Positions 34,843 to 39,846 of a stretch of 39,846 nucleotides of DNA are shown one piece after another; the first letter of the stretch is position 1, and each line of letters starts with the position of its first letter. The notes under the pieces were generated by a model, which was not told the origin of the DNA, searched no databases, and saw nothing but the letters and a program-made list of their open reading frames with translations. Position numbers and translations under genes: made by a program. This DNA is from Lysobacterales bacterium (GTDB lineage Bacteria; Pseudomonadota; Gammaproteobacteria; Xanthomonadales; SZUA-5), in NCBI GenBank assembly GCA_022844165.1, contig JALHMH010000040.1:1-39846 (forward strand), given 5' to 3'.

Positions 34843-34864
34843 GGCCCGATCGCTCGCTGTCGGG
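34843..34864. terminator. Hairpin between convergent YHS and esterase genes
   Basis: Stem GCCCGA/TCGGGC with a 10-nt loop lies in the 66-bp gap between convergent genes. It is short and lacks a U-tract. Confidence 0.35.
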
Positions 34865-34880
34865 CGCTTGAGGGCTGATT

Positions 34881-36725
34881 TCATCGACAGCCGTACAAGC
34901 GCCCCGTGGCCGCAACCGTTGCGGCAAACTCGGTCGGAATTCCTGCGGGGGGCGAGAGCCCGCCGATCTGGCAAACGCCCTCCGCATTTTCCAAGTACGC
35001 AGAGAAGAAAGTGGCGAGGTTCTCACCGATGAAAGTACGGACGCCGGGCGTGCCGGTATTGGGGCTGCCGCCCATTTCAAGATGGTCTTGCTGATCGATG
35101 ATGATCTGGATGCGATCCTGAGCGTTGGTCAGGCGACTGAAGGGTTGCAGGCGCCAACCGGTGCTGATGAAGGCCCCGGTGCCGCTGCTGTCGAGTTCGT
35201 CGCGCCCCAGCAGGATGAAGGTCGGCACGGTAACGGTCAGCCAGGTGTTGTCGTTTGGTCCGTTGTCGAAGGCCAGGAACTCTTCGCCCACGCCTTGCGG
35301 CGAAATGGGTGCCATCGCCACCACGCGCGGGTCGCGGAACACGCCGTACGGATAGGTTGCGCCGCCCAGCGCCATGCTGGTGTAGGCGCCCGCCGAATGT
35401 CCGGTATGACCCACCCGTTGCGTGTCTACCCGCCCGATGAAGCCAGCCGGCAGCGGCAACGCGCCGGCCGCGATACGGTCGATCAGGAAGCTGACGTCCG
35501 CAGGACGATCGAGGCGATGCTGCTCCAGCGTCCCAGAGTTGCGATGGCCGACGACAACAGCGACGAATCCCGCCCGCGCAAGCGGCTCGGCGATATGCGT
35601 GAAGTTGGTGAGTTCGACGCCCGGATTGTTTGGATTGGTGCCCAGTCCACCATGGCTGATCAGCACCAGCTTGCGTGTCCCGATGGCATTCAATGGCGCG
35701 AAGATCCGAGCGCCCACTTCCCGATTGCCGCGCGCGGTGTCGTTCAATTCGACTGCCCGGCTGGCGAATTCGAACGGCGGCCGATTGCTTGGCTCGAAGC
35801 CGGATGCGAAGTAGCGATCGACGCCCAATCGCGCGTCCTTCAGGCGCAGCCAAATTTCTTCCGCGATCTCGATGTCCCGGTTCTGGCGGCCGGCCAGCGG
35901 ATATTGGCGCGACGGCGGCGAGTGTCCGCCGTCGATTGCCACCAGCGCGGTCAAGTCCGCATTCGCCGGGCAGGTGAAATCATGCACCTCCACGGTCGAC
36001 TCATCGGTGGGATCCAGATCCGGAAGGGTGCTGATGCTGGGCGTGGTGTCACAGCCGGCCCACGCCAAGAATCGATCACGCGCGGTTGCGAAAGTCTCGT
36101 TGCGCGCGCTGCCCGTGAAAGGGATCAAGGGATCGAGGGTGCCAACCTGCATCACGATGGTCGATGGGTTGGCCGGAAACCGCGCGCATTCCTGTGCGGT
36201 ATCGACCGGCGGCAGCGCGATCACGCCGCCGTGCCCTGCGTAGCGTGCCGACTGCTCCAGTGCCAGCCGGTAGCTCATCAGCCCGCCGTTGGATGTGCCC
36301 GCGGTATAGACTCGCGAAGTGTCGACGTCATAACGCCCTTCGACCTCGCGCAACATCTGCTCCAGAAAGCCGACATCATCGAATGTCGAGGGTGTCCCTG
36401 AATACGCAAACTGTCCACAGTCGTTCCAGTTGCCCGCCACCGAATCGGGATAAAGAACCAAAATGCCCTCGCGGTCGGCAATCCGACGCCAGTGTCCCGA
36501 TGGCCGATTGAGCGCCGCATGGCCTTGCGCCGTTTCGGTGCCGCCGTGCAGGACGACCACGGTCGGCACCGGCCCGGCGGGCAACACGCCGGGTCGGTAC
36601 TCCAGGTAACGGCGCATCAGCCCGTCGTGCATTAAGCTGCGCTCAATCAACATGCCTTGAGCAGAAACGTCGCCGAAGAGGCACAGCGCCGCCAGGCCTT
36701 GCAAAACGCGCAATCGCAATCGCAT
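34881..36725 (-). CDS. Exported two-domain esterase: PHB-depolymerase-like plus second alpha/beta hydrolase
   Basis: 614 aa with signal peptide. Domain 1 (about 25-300) resembles LpqC/PHB-depolymerase-type esterases: VVLHGG, nucleophile Ser145 (GTSNGG), Asp198 (GTLDP) and His268 (GGHSP). Residues 304-311 read DRYFASGFE, the motif that ends other exported proteins here. Domain 2 (about 317-614) is an alpha/beta hydrolase with Ser444 (GHSAGAY), Asp509 (GRDELD) and His548 (DHLEMGG), close to 70% identical by eye to the C-terminal domain of the gene just upstream. Both triads look intact. Substrates are unknown; secretion suggests ester polymers. It lies 18 bp after its paralogue on the same strand. 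Confidence 0.85.
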   Translation of the reverse strand: MRLRLRVLQGLAALCLFGDVSAQGMLIERSLMHDGLMRRYLEYRPGVLPAGPVPTVVVLHGGTETAQGHAALNRPSGHWRRIADREGILVLYPDSVAGNWNDCGQFAYSGTPSTFDDVGFLEQMLREVEGRYDVDTSRVYTAGTSNGGLMSYRLALEQSARYAGHGGVIALPPVDTAQECARFPANPSTIVMQVGTLDPLIPFTGSARNETFATARDRFLAWAGCDTTPSISTLPDLDPTDESTVEVHDFTCPANADLTALVAIDGGHSPPSRQYPLAGRQNRDIEIAEEIWLRLKDARLGVDRYFASGFEPSNRPPFEFASRAVELNDTARGNREVGARIFAPLNAIGTRKLVLISHGGLGTNPNNPGVELTNFTHIAEPLARAGFVAVVVGHRNSGTLEQHRLDRPADVSFLIDRIAAGALPLPAGFIGRVDTQRVGHTGHSAGAYTSMALGGATYPYGVFRDPRVVAMAPISPQGVGEEFLAFDNGPNDNTWLTVTVPTFILLGRDELDSSGTGAFISTGWRLQPFSRLTNAQDRIQIIIDQQDHLEMGGSPNTGTPGVRTFIGENLATFFSAYLENAEGVCQIGGLSPPAGIPTEFAATVAATGRLYGCR

Positions 36726-36743
36726 GCCTACGCTCCAGTCGGG

Positions 36744-38093
36744 TTATTGGGAAGTGCATCGACTGAACGCGCCGTTGGCGGCTGACTTTCGTCTGCGCTC
36801 GGTGGGGATGCCGGTGGGCGGAAGCAGCGCGCCGATGTCGCAGGCACCGCCGCTTTGTTGCAGATGCACCTGGAAGAAGCGCCGCAGGTTCTCGCCGATG
36901 AAGTTACGCACAGACGGCGTACCCTGGTTCGGCGACCCGCCCATCTCGAGATGGTCCTGGCCATCGATGATCACTTCTACTCGATCCAGCGAGTTGTTCA
37001 TTCGGTTAAAGGGTTGCAGGCGCCAACCGCTGGAAATGAATGCGCCGGTGCCTGAGAAATCGATCTCGTCCCGGCCGATCATCAACGCGACTGGGACCGG
37101 GATGTTTGCCCAGGTGTGATCATCGCCGCCGTTGTCGAACGCCAGGAACTCCTCGCCCACGCCCTGCGGCGAAATCGGCGCGATCGCTGCGACGCGTGGA
37201 TCGCGGAATTGGCCGTACGGGTACCGTCCACCGCCGAGCGCCATCGAGGTATACGCGCCGGCCGAGTGCCCGGCATGGCCGACATTCCTGGTGTCGATGC
37301 TGCCGACGAATCCGGCCGGTAGCGTCAAGCGCCCTTGTTCGATCTGGTCGATCAGGAAGGACACATCGCGCGGCCGATCCAATCGGTGCTGATCGAGCGT
37401 TCCCGAACTGCGATGGCCGACAACCACAGCCACCATGCCGGCGCGAGCCAGCGGCTCGGCGATGTGGGTGAAGTTGGTCAGTTCCACGCCGGCGCTGCTG
37501 GGATTGGTGCCCAGGCCGCCGTGACTGATGAGCACCAACTTGCGAACGCCACGCACACCGACCGGCGCGAACACGCGCGCGCCCACTTCGCGCCCATTGC
37601 GGCTGCTGTCGTTCAGTTCGACGGCTGATGTAGCGATCTCAAAGTTCGGTGTGCCGATGCAGGAAGAACCGGAGATTCGCGTCAGGCGCACCAATCGCAG
37701 CGTTCCATTGCCGAGCGTCGATGTGTAATCCAGATCGAGATGATCGCAGTCCTGAAATCGCGCGGTCGCGGTCGCAAAGGGCGTGCTCACTGGCCGATTG
37801 TTGGGCGCCGCCGCAACGAAGCGAGGCCCGGTTACGCGCTGAAACGTCAGCGAAGTCGCCTCGCCGGTCGCTGGCGCGGTCGCCACCAGCCATAGCGTTG
37901 CACCGGCATTGTCGAACGTGTACCAGGTGACCAGCAAGCTCTGCCGACCTTCGATGTCTACCACCTCAACGACCAAGCCTTGACCGTCGTTGGCCGGGTC
38001 GTACCAGGCGCCGGATAGCGCCGGTTCGACCGGCAGGGCGTTCGCGAAGGAGTGCCAGATGAGCAACAGCGTTGCCAACAAAACAGCGCGCAT
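36744..38093 (-). CDS. Exported alpha/beta hydrolase with N-terminal G-x-W-Y-D-P domain
   Basis: 449 aa from ATG 38093; the SD AGAAGG precedes it, and a longer frame to 38357 lacks a signal peptide. The signal peptide ends near residue 19. Residues about 27-145 form the beta-rich domain beginning GAWYDPANDGQGLVVEV, which also occurs in the protein at 21219-22241. Residues 150-449 are an alpha/beta hydrolase with Ser277 (GHSAGAY), Asp342 (GRDEID) and His381 (DHLEMGG). It is strongly similar to domain 2 of the downstream esterase, so the pair arose by tandem duplication. It lacks the terminal F-x-D-G-F-E motif. Confidence 0.85.
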   Translation of the reverse strand: MRAVLLATLLLIWHSFANALPVEPALSGAWYDPANDGQGLVVEVVDIEGRQSLLVTWYTFDNAGATLWLVATAPATGEATSLTFQRVTGPRFVAAAPNNRPVSTPFATATARFQDCDHLDLDYTSTLGNGTLRLVRLTRISGSSCIGTPNFEIATSAVELNDSSRNGREVGARVFAPVGVRGVRKLVLISHGGLGTNPSSAGVELTNFTHIAEPLARAGMVAVVVGHRSSGTLDQHRLDRPRDVSFLIDQIEQGRLTLPAGFVGSIDTRNVGHAGHSAGAYTSMALGGGRYPYGQFRDPRVAAIAPISPQGVGEEFLAFDNGGDDHTWANIPVPVALMIGRDEIDFSGTGAFISSGWRLQPFNRMNNSLDRVEVIIDGQDHLEMGGSPNQGTPSVRNFIGENLRRFFQVHLQQSGGACDIGALLPPTGIPTERRRKSAANGAFSRCTSQ

Positions 38094-38235
38094 TCCACAC
38101 CTTCTACCACTGGACATGGGCTGCTCAACGCAGTTGAGCGACTGGCGTTGACGCGACGAACTACTGGCATCCGGCTGAAAGTACGCTTCATGTGGAGAGC
38201 TCTTAAATGTCGTCGAAAGGGCCTTCGGATCAAGC

Positions 38236-39396
38236 TCAGTTGCAGCCCTCAAAGCGATCGTCAAAGACACTTTGCGCAGGAAGCGCCAAGAGCGCGGTAG
38301 CGGCTTCGAGCACGGCAGCGTCGAACGTTGCACTTTCTTCCACGGCATTGATGGCAATGACGACGCCTTTGTTCAGGCGCGGCTGGATGGCAACATAGAC
38401 ATAAAACGTGCCGGCGGAACCCGCGAAGCTGCTGGTGCTTTCGCCGTTGATCAGGTCAACGAACCAAGCCGGTGAAAGCTGCAGACTGGACTGCGGTGTA
38501 TTGAGAAATTGGTAGGTCTGTGGTGTCAGAATTTGGCATTGCCCGCGTAACCCTCGCAGATGCAGTCGCACGGTACGCACGTATTCGTGGACGGTCATCG
38601 TGATGTTACCAGCGGGATTTAAAAACTGCGGGAACTGAAACTCAGGCGCATTCGGGTCGTTGGGAACGAATTCGCCCTCCTCGAAGGTGTGGCCCCAGGG
38701 TTGGGTCAGATTCACCGCTGCGGCGCCGAAAGCCGGCCACTGAAAACGCGGCGGGATTTGCAGCGGCGTCAGTAGTCGATTCGTCAACAGCAATTCGTAG
38801 GTCTGATTCGCAATACGCTCGGCAATCGCTGCCGCGATCGTCAGACCTCCATTCGAATACTGCGCGTCCGCTCCCGGCGCAATATCCGGCGTTTGTTGCA
38901 ACGCCCAGGCGGCGAATTGCTCCCGTTGTTGGCGCGGGGTTCCGGTAAATGAAGGTAGCGCCAAAATGGCGTCCAGATCCAGCACGCCAACGATGCCGGC
39001 CCGATGGGTCAGCAGATCCAGCAAGGTTTTTTTGCGATACGCCGGATGCATGCTCGCAGCCAGGTTTGGCAGCAGATCGGTGAGCGGTGCATTCCAGCTC
39101 AGCTGACCTGCCTCGACCATGGTGGCGATGGTCACCGAGGTCATCGCCTTTTGCAGAGAGCCCAGGTGGAACTGATCGTCTGTTGTGATAGCCGTCGCTG
39201 TGCCTTGCTTGCGAACGCCCGCGGCACCCAGGTCGATTTCGGTGGTGCCGAATGTAGCGACTACCACCCCCGGTGCACCCGTGATCGCCTTCAGCGCCTG
39301 TGCTTGTTGATCGAGTTGGGGCGACGCATGAGCGCCTGGCGCGAACCATGCCAGACAACAAGCCAGACGGGCAACAAGGATGAGAATCGGTTTCAT
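38236..39396 (-). CDS. Exported beta-lactamase-family serine hydrolase
   Basis: 386 aa from ATG 39396, chosen because a signal peptide starts there (MKPILILVARLACCLAWF). The fold is that of class C beta-lactamases, D-Ala-D-Ala peptidases and esterase EstB. The SxxK motif is Ser80-x-x-Lys83 (GSLQK) and the second motif Y180-S-N (QYSNGG). The typical LLDLLTHRAGI follows the first motif. A third HxG-like motif is not clear, so lactamase activity is doubtful and esterase or peptidase activity is likelier. It ends VFDDRFEGCN, a variant of the C-terminal motif seen in other exported proteins. It lies upstream of the two esterases on the same strand. Confidence 0.85.
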   Translation of the reverse strand: MKPILILVARLACCLAWFAPGAHASPQLDQQAQALKAITGAPGVVVATFGTTEIDLGAAGVRKQGTATAITTDDQFHLGSLQKAMTSVTIATMVEAGQLSWNAPLTDLLPNLAASMHPAYRKKTLLDLLTHRAGIVGVLDLDAILALPSFTGTPRQQREQFAAWALQQTPDIAPGADAQYSNGGLTIAAAIAERIANQTYELLLTNRLLTPLQIPPRFQWPAFGAAAVNLTQPWGHTFEEGEFVPNDPNAPEFQFPQFLNPAGNITMTVHEYVRTVRLHLRGLRGQCQILTPQTYQFLNTPQSSLQLSPAWFVDLINGESTSSFAGSAGTFYVYVAIQPRLNKGVVIAINAVEESATFDAAVLEAATALLALPAQSVFDDRFEGCN

Positions 39397-39527
39397 GACA
39401 CCAACTTCCGCTGTGAAGGAGGTCGGAGCGTGACCGAGCAAAGACGGCGTTGCGTCCACGCCGACTGGGTCGGACGCGCACGCCGTCCTAGTTCATCGGC
39501 TGGATGGTCTGAGATCTTTGGTCGATG

Positions 39528-39846
39528 CTAAGTTATTGATTTGTTGACATGATCCAGAAAACTGCTGCTCAGCAGTGCGCGGCTGCTACTCGGCGTAGTT
39601 CCGCTGATGCGCTTGAATGTTGCGTTGAACGTCGCTTTGGAAGCAAAGCCAGACGCTAATGCGATGTCCAGGATGCTCTGTTGGTCGAACGCAGGATCGG
39701 CGAAGCAGCGTTGCACTTCCTTGACGCGCCAAGAATTGACGTACTCAAAAAAACTCTGCCCGAAGTGTGCGTTTAACGTCTGCGAGAGCGTATGCGAGCT
39801 GATTTGCAGCCGTGAAGCCAGTTCATGCAGGGAGAGTTCTGGCTCC
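39528..39846 (-). CDS. AraC-family regulator, C-terminal DNA-binding part (5' end outside window)
   Basis: The frame is open from the right edge to TAG at 39528-39530 (105 codons visible, no start in the window). It encodes two helix-turn-helix motifs of the AraC/XylS type: LSLHELASRLQISSHTLSQT and ILDIALASGFASKATFNATF followed by KRISGTTPS. The linker FFEYVNSWRVKEV is also typical. The N-terminal sensor part is outside. It lies 131 bp upstream of the serine-hydrolase gene on the same strand and could regulate it. Confidence 0.9.
   Translation of the reverse strand, partial: EPELSLHELASRLQISSHTLSQTLNAHFGQSFFEYVNSWRVKEVQRCFADPAFDQQSILDIALASGFASKATFNATFKRISGTTPSSSRALLSSSFLDHVNKSIT

Noticed and set aside
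35082..36401. 439-codon plus-strand frame
   Set aside because: Antisense of the two-domain esterase, which has complete catalytic motifs and a paralogue on the minus strand.

Overview
The window is high-GC proteobacterial chromosome. An L36 of the Xanthomonas type, an OleA whose length (338 aa) and active-site positions match Xanthomonas OleA, and a conserved lysM-dprA-smg block next to rsmI, lpoA and yraN point to Lysobacterales (Xanthomonadales), probably near Rhodanobacteraceae or Lysobacteraceae. That placement is inference from gene content. I saw no tRNA, rRNA, CRISPR array, insertion sequence or phage gene.

Left part (1-8350): an exported hexaheme cytochrome c with a P460-like N-terminus runs off the left edge. 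A tightly overlapping plus-strand trio follows (DUF3857/transglutaminase-like protein, large repeat protein, short-chain dehydrogenase). Next (8351-11709, minus) comes an operon of a VTT/DedA-like membrane protein, an OmpR-type regulator, a sensor kinase and an exported DUF4097-like protein.

Housekeeping core (11781-18089): rsmI (minus), lpoA-yraN (plus), a TfoX-N protein (minus), and a lysM-dprA-smg operon (plus). These serve rRNA methylation, peptidoglycan-synthase activation and DNA uptake/recombination. Then, on the minus strand, come oleA, a TPR protein and a small membrane protein (18093-21111). The oleBCD partners are absent from this window. An exported protein with a G-x-W-[YW]-[DN]-P module follows.

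Accessory part (22522-29710): a repeat-rich spacer precedes a minus-strand operon. In transcription order it reads: short coupled ORF, 917-aa exported protein, ECF sigma factor, single-pass membrane anti-sigma-like protein, and TPR-CHAT caspase-like protease with a signal peptide. This is the most interesting unit, because sigma factor, membrane inhibitor and a protease predicted on the far side of the membrane are co-encoded. A truncated DUF4349 remnant lies upstream.

Right part (29729-39846): a large exported protein with a PcRGLX/YetA-like N-terminus, mscL, rpmJ, a membrane-anchored TPR protein, a YHS-domain protein with a structured leader, two paralogous secreted esterases (one fused to a PHB-depolymerase-like esterase), a beta-lactamase-family serine hydrolase, and the C-terminal part of an AraC-type regulator at the right edge. 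Several exported proteins share an unusual C-terminal F-x-[DS]-[GR]-F-E motif. In the fused esterase this motif sits at the domain junction.
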